64,000 nt of DNA from Raphanus sativus. Taxonomy: Eukaryota > Streptophyta > Magnoliopsida > Brassicales > Brassicaceae. The notes under the pieces were generated by a model. The model was not told where the DNA came from. It did not search any database and saw only the letters and a program-made list of their open reading frames with translations. Location: positions 20,359,407 through 20,423,406 of the forward strand of contig NC_079515.1 of assembly GCF_000801105.2 (NCBI RefSeq). The letters run 5' to 3'. Of this stretch, positions 40,674 through 51,702 are shown piece by piece (within the stretch, counting starts at the first letter, position 1; each line of letters begins with the position of its first letter). The position numbers and the translations under genes were made by a program.

Positions 40674-41556
40674 AAATGAAAAGAAGTTTAACACCAGAGC
40701 AAGCCGGCGTACGGTAATTAGACACTAATCGGATGTTCTTTCGAATGTGTTTAGATACCAGAATCTTCAAAAATATAAGTTTAACAAAAAATAGATTGTA
40801 TATACAAAAAAAAAGAAGTTAGAAAACTGAATAATTTCTCCAATTATCAGTCAAATTTATTTTTGTATATGTAATTTAAAGTTTCTCTAATATCTAAATA
40901 AGAAAATGTAAGATTATGTTTAGTTGATTTACTTATAAATTATATATAATTATGAGTATTTTTATAATAACAATAAATCAAACATGATAGGCTAATACCT
41001 TTTATTTTTATTTAGACTAGAGGTGATCCGAATTTTATAAAATACATTTACTTTCAACAAAATATTATATAGTTCAAAATTTCTGACCCTGTTAATATCG
41101 AGATTGAATTTTAGCTAAATGGGCATATACTTATGTTAATATATATTTGCGGAATATTGCCTTCTTTTCTTTTCTTTTTGTCATATTTGTGAAACAGCAT
41201 GCTGAAAATGGAAGATAAAGGATGGGGACTGATATGAACAAGTTGGTCAATATAAGGCAAGAGGCTATGTTAGGTGCTTAAAAATACCTATAGGCAATGA
41301 GACATTAACATGTCCATGTCTACTTTAAGAGTATGGAAGATGTTGCATGCTTCTTCACTTCATTACAAAGATACACAAATATGTATATCTAGAACATAGT
41401 GCGTGTGTAAAACAGAATAATATACAGATGCTAAAGTAATATTTACAAATATACAATATACACATGTGTGTCGTCCACTACCATCCGGACCAAATAATTT
41501 TTACATCCGAATCTCTCTAGACACTAAAGTATCAAGTTTTTGCTCCCTCAAGAAAC
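40061..41556. other. AT-rich intergenic DNA
   Basis: Nothing recognised besides a TA microsatellite at about 40648-40672. Confidence 0.5.
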
Positions 41557-41754
41557 TTACGTGACGTTTTGCCAGTGTACTTGGCGGAGTCTTTCTTTTT
41601 CAAGTCGATCAGCTTCTCTGCTGCGCATAACGGGTCTTAAGGGTTTAGGAGGTGATGAAGAAACTGAGGAACTATTGTTAGAGTTTATGAGTTTTGCATA
41701 AATAGGTGATAAGGAAGATGGCATGAACCGAGAAGAAGAAGATCGATGAAGCAA
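41557..41754 (-). CDS. Unidentified small protein, possible gene end
   Basis: A 65-residue frame: a serine-rich first half, then a charged helical end (READRLEKERLRQVHWQNV). Not recognised. Composition looks more protein-like than the neighbouring AT-rich DNA, and it lies where one or two small genes might be expected between the polygalacturonase and TPK4. It could equally be the last exon of a decayed gene. A plus-strand frame of 127 residues (41784-42167) lies next to it, also unrecognised. Confidence 0.25.
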   Translation of the reverse strand: MLHRSSSSRFMPSSLSPIYAKLINSNNSSSVSSSPPKPLRPVMRSREADRLEKERLRQVHWQNVT

Positions 41755-41783
41755 AAATGAAGAACTTGCAGACTTTCTGAAAC

Positions 41784-42891
41784 ATGCAACGGATTTGGTG
41801 GTTGGAACTTGGAACTGTACCAGAAGCTATTGATGACATCTTTGTTGATCTTAAGAGAGAAAGAGATTTGGAACCTTCATCAAATGGGTACTACAGGAAC
41901 ATCTACTTCCATCTCTACTCTGTATCTCCAAGTAAAACTTCAACAAAAAATTTCCAGGAGAAACAGAGAAAAGAGAGTTACTTAGCAGTCTTGCCACTCC
42001 ACGTAAACAGAGAGACGTTTGCGAGGGTTGAATTCGATTTGCGTTTGACGAAAAAAGAAGAGTGCGAGGAGAAGCCATGTAGGGTTCTGCTATCCAAGCA
42101 ACTGAGGATACGTATAGGTTTTACGAGGATAAGAGAAAGTGAATCTGCTATCCAAGCAGATGGGTAACTAGTGAACAGGGATTGGATCTTACAGTTGATT
42201 GATCGTGTTCATGTGACTTACTGTTACAGACATTGCAATCTTTCTCAGTTTTGCCTCTTTTGTGTGTTTTAATCTATTGACAAGGTGATGTTCACATAAG
42301 ACCCATCCCTCGGAAACCTATTCCTTTTGGTGAGTCTCTTAACCTTTTTTTCTACATGGTAGCTTGAAAGAAGTATCGTCAAAGCTCCTGCGTGGGCGAA
42401 TTGTTGAGGTGTAACATCTGATTTCCTGGTACCTCTGCTAATTACGTCTATGTTGATAAGAGTTTTTTTCTTACTAGTACTTTATACTGAAGTAACTAAT
42501 CATTTTTTTGGGGGAAACGGGTTTTATTGATTCCATTTAACTTAGATATATTCAGANNNNNNNNNNNNNNNNNNNNNNNNNNNNNNNNNNNNNNNNNNNN
42601 NNNNNNNNNNNNNNNNNNNNNNNNNNNNNNNNNNNNNNNNNNNNNNNNNNNNNNNNTATCCGAAATACATCGGTTCGGGTCGATTTCGGTTCTGATTCTA
42701 TAAATACCAAAATTTTGAATACATTCGGATATTTAACCAATTATGGTTTAGATTTGATACTAATTTTTCGGATCAGATCTTTAGGATGCGGGTTTTTTTC
42801 CCAGTCCTAACAATATATATTTCACTCGTATTTTATTTTCTTTTCAAGTGAAAACTTCAGGTCTGATTGTAATAAAACATACAGTACAATA
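41784..42891. other. Unassigned DNA with assembly gap
   Basis: Contains a 127-residue plus-strand frame (41784-42167) with no recognised domain, then the gap, then a GGTTCGG-type repeat stretch (42660-42790) like those near 31260 and 48100. Confidence 0.4.
42557..42656. other. Assembly gap (100 N)
   Basis: Exactly 100 N, a placeholder of unknown true length. Confidence 0.99.
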
Positions 42892-44177
42892 TTAGTTTTT
42901 GTATTCTGAAAAAGAGAGACACGAGAGAAAGAATCTCTTTGTAAAAGAATTTACTAAACCAAACGAAGAAACTTTAGCAGCAGATTTGATCCTCTCCGTG
43001 TCTAGTTCAACTTTCAGATCCGACAAAGTCAGTTCCATATTTTTGATCCTTCCCTCGAGTAGTTGGACCCGAGACCCACCAGACATTGTTTTTTTCCTCT
43101 CCAAGGAAACCTCCTCAAGCCATGAATTCAACCAGTCAAGACTGAAGCCTGCTTCCTTCAGCTCAGTCAACTCGCTTTGAGCATTGTTCAGTTCAGTGAC
43201 AGAGAAGCTCTGTGGAGACTTTTCCAGCGTCCTAAGGAGGCCGAGGAGGAGATTCATGTGTGATGTTTTCACCCCTTGGTTCTTTGGTATGACATCTACT
43301 GCAAAGTCTGGGTGATGTAGTGAGATATCTCCCACTGGACTAGCCTGCCAAAAGAATAAAGAACATTGTTACTATGCTAATCATGCTTGTGTTGTTTCTT
43401 AATGGAAATTTAAAGAAGAAAAGGAAATCAACGGCTCCCCCTTCAGCTTACTTGAGAAGAAATGATAGATCTGATCTTCTCCTTGTCCAGTTCAACTTTG
43501 AGATCTGACAAATTCAGTTCCACGTTCTTGACGTGTTCCTCGAGTTGTTTGACCCGAGGCCAATCAGAGAGTACTTTCTTCCTCTCCAAGGAAAGCTTCT
43601 CAATCTTTGAATTCAACCAGTCGAGCTTAAAGCCTGCTTCTGTCAGCTCAGTCAATTCGCTTTGAGCATTCCGTAGTTCAGCCACGGACAAGCTCTGTGG
43701 AGACTTTCTCAGCGTTTCCACAAGGCCGAGGAGGAGATTCATGTATGCTGTTCTCACTGCTTGGTTCTTTGGTATGACATCTAATGCAAAGTCTGGGTGA
43801 TGTCCAAAGATATCTCTCACTGGATTAGCCTGCCAAAAGAAGAAAGAGTATTGGTACTATATATATGTCAACCATTCTTGGTGTTTATTTAATGTAAAAT
43901 TTAAGGATGAAAACAGAAACAAGAGGCTCCTCAATCCAGCTTACTTGAGAAGCAAAAATATGGAAACCATTGTAATCTAAAACATCATTCTCAGTTGATT
44001 TTCCTTCATGAACAACTTCAAATACTTTCATGTAGACTTCAATGGTTAACTTGTTTTCCTCCAGAAACTCTTTTTCTTGGAGTTTCGTCAAAGGAAACGT
44101 CCAGGGTAAACCCCAGGATGGGGTCTCAGCGCAGAACAATCTGCGTCTGCTTTCGTCTGTAAAAAGATAAAACAAAC

Positions 44178-44219
<42 letters not shown>

Positions 44220-44755
44220 TTCTCTTCATAATAAAATCAGATACACAAGTACAACAAATGCAACATAATCAAGCTCATTACCAGGTGATCTAAAAAGCTC
44301 TTTGCCAGATTGGTTCAACAAAACGAAGCAAAAGCTAACTCTCCTTTTCCATCCAGGTCTCAACTTATGAGTATCCAAAACTTTCAGGTACATAGACAAG
44401 TGATCACGAGCATAAACGCAAAGAAACCTAAGAGAAAACATCACGGAACCGGGCTTCGTAGCCTGGTGGTAATGGAACCTCGGCTGAGGTGCCCGCCACC
44501 CAGCTTCGAAACCCGGCCACAGCGATTTAACATCCTTACTGCTGGGGCGCTGGACCCCTTCGGGGGATATTTGGGAAAGTGGCTGCCCAGACACCAGAGA
44601 TATCAAAAAAAAAAAAAGAAAACATCACGGAGGTTTTTCCATCTGATTTACCAATTGCAGTCGCCGCTTGAGAAGGAATCCGACTTCATCACAGCGGTCC
44701 TTTCAGAGAGGTTGCCTATCTCCCAACTTAAGGCCTTGTTCAATTCCATCCCCAT
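42892..44755 (-). CDS. MATH domain and coiled-coil protein, copy 1
   Basis: Five exons: 44755-44652, 44427-44282, 44156-43945, 43829-43452, 43344-42892. They total 1293 nt (430 residues), all in frame. The first three exons encode a MATH (meprin/TRAF homology) domain (start LSWEIGNLSERTAVM, then LRPGWKRRVSFCFVLLNQSG and LFCAETPSWGLP...FPLTKL). MATH domains bind partner proteins. The fourth and fifth exons are two copies of one module (HHPDFA-DVIPKNQ-V, then a coiled coil with LTEL, LSLERKK, VELDKEK). This is the plant MATH/coiled-coil family that includes RTM3, which restricts potyvirus movement; the role of this member is unknown. A SINE sits in intron 1. Part of a three-copy local family. 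Confidence 0.85.
44433..44631 (+). mobile_element. tRNA-derived SINE in intron 1 of MATH copy 1
   Basis: A 169-bp element (44448-44616) flanked by the 15-bp duplication AGAAAACATCACGGA (44433-44447, 44617-44631) and ending in an A13 tail. It carries A-box-like TAGCCTGGTGG (44459-44469) and B-box-like GCTTCGAAACC (44503-44513). The paralogous intron at about 55098-55177 lacks it. It is opposite in direction to the host gene. Confidence 0.88.
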
Positions 44756-45230
44756 TTTATTCCTTGCGCGAACAAAACAAATTGCTATAGCTCCTAAGGC
44801 CAAACCACGCGCGAAGAACCATAATACATGCAAAAGAAAACATAAACCTACGATTAATTAAGTTTGTACAAGAAAACAAAAATCTCACCAACATGATCTT
44901 GACCACGTTGTTATTACAAAACTCCATCCAACCAGAATATGACCTAATAACAGATCTAGTTTTTGGGTTACGACTCGAAAGATTCAAATCGAACAGTACA
45001 ATACTTCTCCTTATAAATAAAAAGAAAGGAAAAATATCACTATATGTGTGTATTTTGTTCATACAACATAACAGACAAGAGCGGGATGACTTACCTACGA
45101 TGAAGTTCGAAGCCTTGCTAACAGTTTACGATTAGAAAGTGAGCGGCGGCGATACAATTTAAAATACAACCAAATGACTTTTATCTGTGATCAATCTAGG
45201 CCGTCCGTTGTATTAAACCATATTATTTTA
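44756..45230 (-). promoter_or_regulatory. Putative 5' leader exons and promoter of MATH copy 1
   Basis: A donor GTAAGT (exon edge at 45095) and a possible second small exon near 44888-44945 (acceptor TTAG, donor GTGAG) are conserved in copy 2 (edge 55785) and in the ruined copy 3 (edge 62361). This conservation across copies suggests an untranslated or partly translated spliced leader. Exact structure is inferred. Confidence 0.35.
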
Positions 45231-45477
45231 ACCGGTTGAGATTTTCTTAAACTTTTTATCGTATAATAAAACAAAATGCTGACGCAAACCCTACCTGGAA
45301 GTCTGAAACCATAGATAGGGATTAAGATTTTTCACCGTCGGTTGGAATATAAGAAAGTACTCTTTAACCCTTGGATTTAACATTTATTTTTGTTTCTACC
45401 AAAATTGATGATGACATCAGCAATCTTAAAGATTTGGCACTAGTCGTACTCCTGAATGAAAGTGTGATTATATCACT
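45231..45477. other. Segmental-duplication flank
   Basis: Sequence to about 45345 is shared with 55930-56030 beyond MATH copy 2. No gene seen. Confidence 0.5.
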
Positions 45478-45726
45478 ATGGTGAGGCAACAAAGAGCCTC
45501 TAAGGTTCATGAGGATAGATATTCCTCCAGCGAAACCTCCCAGCATCATCAAGGCAAGGATGAGCTGGTGAAGCGTGACATGTTGGATCCACCAAGCTAT
45601 CTCCGGAGAAGAAGTGAAGAAGATATCCGTGAAAAGGCTTTGAGTTTTGGGATTTTGGATTGGAAACAGCTTGAACATTGTAAAGAATATTCTAGTACTG
45701 CATATGGAACCAAAGGAGCTTTGTGT

Positions 45727-45766
<40 letters not shown>

Positions 45767-46376
45767 GCTTTGTGTAGTTATAACACTGATTCAGTGGAAG
45801 CTTCTGCAACTTCTTTGGAGCTAGATTTAGCAACCGGAGATAGCATTATTTAGAAGAGTTGAATGTTAATATAGAAGACAAGATGATGATGTCCTAGGTG
45901 AATGTTCAAGTTCGGCTAATGCAATGGAGAGGAGCCACAACTCTTTAGAGAAACCAAAGATACCTATTGCCTCTCCCACCCGCCGCTTCAGCTTCAGCTT
46001 CAGTCAGATGAGTAGAAGCTTCAGTTCCAAAGAAAGCTCATCATCAGTTCCTGCATCGTTAAGCACTTCTCATGCTTCAGCTAAATCAGGTCCTTTGACA
46101 TTCAATGACTCAGTTTACACCAGAACAAAGCCTAATGGCCACTCTGTTTTCTATGAAGCTTTGACATGACTTAATCTGTTTCAAACCAACAAGAAGAATC
46201 CAACATGTTCGATTCTCAACCAAAAAGAGCTATACTTCCCAACTCATATCTTCAGGAAGAAACAGTCACTCTCGCGCCCGGCAGAGATCAAACAAACTCT
46301 ACTCAAGTTCCGGGATTTATGGCTCCAACGAAGAAACCAAAGAAGAGCATAACAACTTTTTCAAATAGGCTCAAAT
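45478..46376 (+). pseudogene. Broken serine-rich plant protein gene
   Basis: Protein-like segments in changing frames: REKALSFGILDWKQLEHCKE (about 45630-45690), PTRRFSFSFSQMSRSFSSKE with KSGPLTFNDSVYTRTKPNGH (about 45975-46140), and a tail with PAEIKQT and KFRD (about 46275-46320). I tentatively relate these to the plant DUF688-type serine-rich family. In-frame stops (for example near 45850 and 46167), shifts and a poly(T) insertion break it. No introns are evident between segments, so it could be a processed or truncated copy. Identity is uncertain. Confidence 0.5.
45717..45777 (-). mobile_element. Poly(A)-tail-only insertion with target duplication
   Basis: AGCTTTGTGTAG occurs at 45717-45728 and 45766-45777 around an insert of 33 T plus AACC (45729-45765). 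On the minus strand this is a tail-only retroposed fragment: target duplication plus poly(A), with essentially no body. Confidence 0.7.
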
Positions 46377-46379
46377 GAG

Positions 46380-46510
46380 TAAAAGAAAGAGTGTCATCAC
46401 CATTTACAACATGGTTTCTTCTGACTCAAGTAACTTTTTCATTCACAAGAATATTTTTTTCCCTGGAGTTCAGAAAGAGTGGCATCACCATTTACAACAT
46501 GGTTTCTATA
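46380..46510 (+). repeat. Direct repeat of about 32 bp
   Basis: AAAGAGTGTCATCACCATTT (46384) and AAAGAGTGGCATCACCATTT (46476) each continue into ACAACATGGTTTCT; spacing is 92 bp. Confidence 0.75.
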
Positions 46511-46628
46511 CATTCTGTACCCAAAATCAAAAAGAAAAAAAGAGAGAGGAAAAGTCTCAAATCATTTACATGTGTATCTCACTTACTCAATACCCAAGAG
46601 CTAAGATGTTAACCTAGACGATCTGTTA

Positions 46629-47644
46629 CTATCCAGATCTCTCGCACCCCTCTAGGACCCGCCTTATGTCTTCCTCAGTAATCGTCTTATCTTCTTTAAG
46701 CTTCCACAGAATGAACTCAGCTTTGTCAATCCTAGTTTTTGATTCACTAAACAAAGAAAAGTGTCAGTACTAAAACAGTAACACAAAAAGAAAAAGAAAT
46801 CACAAGGGAGAATCCTATACCTCATGCTCTCCGGAAGTTGCATTATGGAACCCCCAATCCTCGTCTGAGCAAAGTAGTAGAAGAAGGTTGTGACTGCAAG
46901 ACCAGACATAAGAATCCATACGAGGGCAAAAACCCTACCATAAACCGTCTGAAATGCCTCATCTCCGTAACCAACCGTCCCAATAGAGATAACCGACAAG
47001 TAAACCGAATCTATCAAATCTAAGTTCTCGTGATAGTGAAGAAAAAGAGTCCCCACTCCGACGCACAAGACGACGGCGAGAATCGCTAAACACAACTTGA
47101 ACTCTGTTCTTATCCTCCCCTTGACCTCGTCTACTACTACCGAAGAAGGCGTTTTGATACGTGCAAGAATTGCCTTTTCTTGAAGATCAAGCAAGTGTAT
47201 AACAACTCGATTCATCAGATAATCGAGAGAGAAGACTCCGATGCTTACCAAAACGATGTTCAAGATCTTCGTTCTTGTACTTGACGGGACAATGTCGCCG
47301 TAACCGACGGTGGACAAAGTGACGACGGCGAAGTAGAGCGCGTCGACGAATAGATTGGTCTTGGTTCCCGTGAACTCTTCTGGAAGTAACGTGTAGGTTG
47401 TAACCGCGAAGGTTAAGTAAACGCAGAGGAGTATCACCGCTACTGTGATGATGGGTTTATAGACGGTAGGGACGGCGGTGGGTGGAATCTCCGGTGCCGT
47501 TGCGCCCTCGCGAGATGTTTCTTTAGGAACATCTTCTTCTTCGGTGATATCTTCTTTCTTCGTTACCACGCCGGTAGAAGGTGATTCTGTACGAAGATGC
47601 TCTTCAGTGAGAAGGCGAGCCCCGAGGTCGGAATGATTGCCCAT
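46629..47644 (-). CDS. TPK4: Two-pore potassium channel TPK4/KCO4
   Basis: Two exons, 47644-46821 and 46746-46629, totalling 942 nt (313 residues) in frame. It forms K+-selective channels as dimers, each subunit with four membrane spans and two pore loops. Seen: acidic soluble N-terminus (1-62), TM1 (about 64-87), first pore STVGYGD (111-117), TM2 (about 126-145), TM3 (about 182-204), second pore GTVGYGD (222-228), TM4 (about 237-259), and a short charged C-terminus from exon 2. Both selectivity filters are intact. No complete EF-hand loop is visible, unlike longer TPKs. Position matches KCO4/TPK4 in Arabidopsis (from memory), where it is pollen-associated; other TPKs are vacuolar. Somewhat longer than the roughly 284-residue Arabidopsis protein, mostly at the N-terminus. 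Confidence 0.9.
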
Positions 47645-48659
47645 GGTGAAAAATCTCTCTCTCTTCTTCTTTCTTTTGGTATCTTTAACGACAATCTCAA
47701 ATTCTCTCGCTTTTGCTCTCTTTTGTTTTTATGGGTTGGACCTGCATGCCAAGTACGAAAGCACGTGTGTATATTGTTAGATCTTTACATAATTGATTTA
47801 AACGTAACTAAATTGCGTGTTTATTTCTTCTTCTTGATTTCTTTAAGAACTCGAACTAAACCCTTTATTTTAAATTTTTTTTTGTCACTAGTATATGCAA
47901 AATTTTGAAATTTGATCTAAATGTAAATCTACATCTAAAAATATTAGTTATAGTTATGCTTATAATTATTTTAATAATTTAGATTTTTGATACCTTTGAG
48001 TATTTTGAATAAAATGTGATAGTTTGAATAGAAAATATTTAAACAAAACCGTATTTAATGATTATTTTAGTTATCTTTGGGTATATTTACTGGCGCATGC
48101 TACATCGGTCAGGTTCGAACCATCTTTTCAACCCGAAGCAAATCAAAGGAGCAAATAGGTCTCGGCATTTGGGTTTTTGAATCGGGTTTGATTCGGTTCC
48201 TTTCGAGTCCAGATCTTTCGAATCCTAAACATTTGGATCCAATAGTTATTTTAAATTTTTGGTTCGGTCAGTTTTTCTTGAGTCCAAATCGGATTCAGGT
48301 ATTTAAGATCTGAAAAGGACATGATATACCCAAATTCTATCAAATTTTGTCGATATTTGTCATGTATATCTAAAATTTACAAAGTAACTTAAATTAAGAT
48401 ATTAATACTTACGTATAAAATTAAAGTCTAACTTTTACATTTTAGAGCTTCATATTACTTAAAACGTTACAAAATAATATCAAATATTGTTAACAAAAGA
48501 TATTTCAACTAAATCATAAAATAATACGTATAAAATAGAATACAAAAAATATTGTTTTTGATATACATGTTTTTAAATCGGTACAAATCGATTCTTATCG
48601 AGTCGGGTCTATTTAAGTTGGTTCTTTTCGGTATAAGTCTATTTGGTTCGATTCCTTTC
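47645..48659. other. TPK4 upstream region, then repeat-derived DNA
   Basis: The first 150 bp or so are the TPK4 5' region (CT-rich). From about 48080 the sequence is a decayed GGTTCGGTTCCTTTCG-type repeat resembling parts of the Helitron at 31140-32193. No gene seen. Confidence 0.5.
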
Positions 48660-48855
48660 CAGTGGCGGAGCTAGCTTAATCCTCCACTAGGGTCAATTTC
48701 ATAATAGGCATTATTACATGGGTCATTAAACTAAATCTATAGCATTTTCTCAATTTTGTTTCTCCAGTATACAAGCAAAATTTTTATTTTTTACAAAAAC
48801 CATGTGGGTCATGTGACCCCCCTGACCAAGGGGTGGCTCCGCCACTGTTCCTTTC
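48652..48855. mobile_element. hAT-type MITE with 8-bp target duplication
   Basis: An 188-bp element (48660-48847) with terminal inverted repeats CAGTGGCGGAGC and, at the other end, GCTCCGCCACTG, flanked by perfect TTCCTTTC duplications (48652-48659, 48848-48855). An 8-bp duplication and CAGTG-type ends are hAT traits. Non-coding. It is inserted inside the older GGTTCGG-type repeat. Confidence 0.9.
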
Positions 48856-51702
48856 GGTTATGGTTCTTTCGGGTAAAACAAATTTGGACCCATAAGATAC
48901 TTGTAAATTTTCAATTTGGTTTCGAGTCGAATATTGCCGGTACGGTTCCAGTTCAGGTTTTCGGGTCCATATTAAAATGCTCAGGCCTAAGAGCAGATAC
49001 GAGTGATTGATTTTATATATGGATCCATGCGTTGCACGTGTTTTATTTGATTTTTTAATTTCATGAACACATGAAAAGAATAAAATATTTTTCACATTAG
49101 TTCTTGGGTTTTGTGACTTATTTTTAGTAATAATAATCTGTTTTCTTCCATATGATTAGTATATTAGTTTTTTTTGTTTTTTTAACAAATACTTCACTTT
49201 TAGAAAATTTTCAAAATAATATTAATTGTAGTTAATTAAAACTTATAGAACTGTGTACTTTCTATATTCTTTAAGACAAATTAAAAATAGCATAATTCAC
49301 AATATTAATATTACAACACTAATCAATATGCATTATTGATAGTCAGCTACATATCAAATATATTGCTAGACAAAATTTCAAATTTGATTACTTTGGCATC
49401 ATGGTGTAATTTTAACCTCTTTTCTATATATCATATATTCTTGAAAACCTCTTGATAAAAAATATTTTACGGAACACTATTGTCATTTTATTTTAAAATT
49501 ATGAAGCTTTTTAGTTGTAGTGATTTTAGATAGTGCGGCGTATAATTGTAAGATTGGATTTAACAAATATAGACTAATTTTTTAAGTTTTGATCTTAACT
49601 TTTGTTGATAGTCATTGCATAGCAAAATCATGTTAGGAAATTGACGTCTTTTCAGTTTGAAAAACCGTCTTGTAAATTCCGGTTAGGATTTTTGCTTCAA
49701 TATTCATGTTGCCTAAGCGAGTTATTAGTAAATTGTTTTATTATAAAGTCTTTTTCTTTGATTTAAATTCCTTAATAGTATGAAATACAATATTTCATTG
49801 CAAAGTCCTTCTCTTTGACTTAAATTCCTTAGTAACATGATCTAAAACATCATAATCAATTTTGTATGTCGATAAGAACAAACACACATAAGCATAATCA
49901 CACTAAGCATAATAATCAAATTAACTTCCCCCGTTAACTTAGGAACAACAATATAACATCTATATGTACAACTGCTTAAGTATAAATGTAACAATAACTA
50001 ATATACATCATCATGACAATTATATATATAATAATTCAACATCAATTTAACCTGAAGATCAGGATATCTAGTTATTTCTTCAAGATGTGATACCCCAAAA
50101 AATATAACCCGCGAATATGTGAAAAACATGCCAAAAAGTCACATAATATTTTTCTTGTATTTCTTATTATGCTTGGTGTCAAAGTATGAGAAGTCACAAA
50201 ATATGAGAGATTATAATCACATATATAGATGTGAATAATTATAATTCCTTTTGGATTGTGATTTTTAAAAATAAAATTAACTATTTAAATAGAAAAGTTG
50301 ATTATTCATAAAAAAATATTTGAAATAAATTATTATTTGATAGTTATCGTGGATAAGATCGTCGACCCAAACTTTGAAGAACCAAACTTAATATAATCTT
50401 TAACAAATTATTTTTCAATTTTTTTGTTTAGGATTTTTGGAAAAGAAAATTTCTAAAAAATCGACTATTAAATTATTATTAAAATTAATTTTTACTATTA
50501 AATAAATTTTAAAAGTTTTTTCAAAATTCATTTTTCTATCTTAGAATATATATTTTAAATTATTATATATTTTAATACATTTAACAAAATTAGAATAAAT
50601 TACTATCAAATAATACTTTGCAATTATTTTTTGTTTAGAATTTTAAAAATGGAAAATTACTATTAGGTAATATTTATAATTAATTTTTGAACAAAATTCA
50701 GTTTAAAAATACTATAATATTTTTAAGAAAAAAAATCAACATCAGCTTAATGTGAAGATCATGTGACATCCTAAGAAACGCGAAGATGTGATAGAACATG
50801 CAAAAATACTCACCTAATATTTTCTGGTATCTCTTATTATGTTTTATATCAAAATATGAGAAGTGACAAAAACTGAGGGAGTTTATATATATAGATAGTG
50901 AATAGTGTTAGTTTCTTTTGGTTTATGATTAAGAAATTTAATTATTTAAATAGGAAAGTTGATTATTTATAAATATTATATTTTAAATAATTATTTTATA
51001 AGTATTTTTCATTAGGATTTCAAGAAATGAAAAGTACTATTAAACATTCTTTTACAATTTTTTTTATGTTAAGATTATAGAAAATGACAATTACTATCAA
51101 AGAATTTTTACAACTATATTTTCTTTATAAATTTAGAAAAGGAAAATTAGTATTAATAAATTATTTTACAAATCTTCTTTTGTTTAAAATTTTTAAAATA
51201 AAAAGTAGAAAAATGCTATTAAATAATTTTAAAATTATTTTTTTTAAAATTATTTTTTTATCTTATTATATATTTTATTGATCATGAGATATTTTAGTAC
51301 GTACAAAAATTTTAAGAAGAAAATTACTACAAATAATCTTTTACAATATCTTTTCTTTAGGATTTTAGAAAAGGAAAAATAATATTAAGTAAATTATTTT
51401 ACAAATACATTATGTTTCTCTTTAGGATTTTTTTTAAATAAGAACTTTTCCTGAAAGATTACTATTAAATATTTTTTAAAACGTTTTACAATTAACTAAT
51501 TTTGAAAATAGTTTTTCGTTTTTTTATTTTCTAAGTATATATATTTTTAATCATGAGATATTCTAACACATGTCACCATATTATAAGGAAAATTACTATC
51601 AAATAATATTTTGCAATTATATTACGATTTTAAAAATAGAAAATTACTATTAAATAATAATTTTAATTAATTTTATCCAAAATCATTTATTGTTATCGTA
51701 GT
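48856..51702. repeat. AT-rich region of diverged repeat modules
   Basis: From about 50080 a block (TGTGATA..., CTTATTATG..., ATATGAGAAGTCACAAAA) recurs near 50740-50950, and the words AAAATTACTATTAAATAAT and TTTAGGATTTT recur many times to about 51700. The same modules resume after the solo LTR (53041-53640). No gene seen. The repeat family is not recognised. Confidence 0.6.

Noticed and set aside
44448..44616. tRNA gene
   Set aside because: Promoter boxes are present but no cloverleaf; the A tail and target duplication show a SINE.
44310..44861. 183-residue plus-strand frame
   Set aside because: It is the antisense of MATH exons plus the SINE, not an independent gene.
45364..45678. 104-residue minus-strand hydrophobic frame
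   Set aside because: It is the complement of the serine-rich pseudogene and has no family signal of its own.
49010..49045. Helitron 3' end on the minus strand (CACGTGCAACGCATGG hairpin-like)
   Set aside because: No CTRR follows at the expected distance and no matching 5' end was found; at best a decayed remnant.
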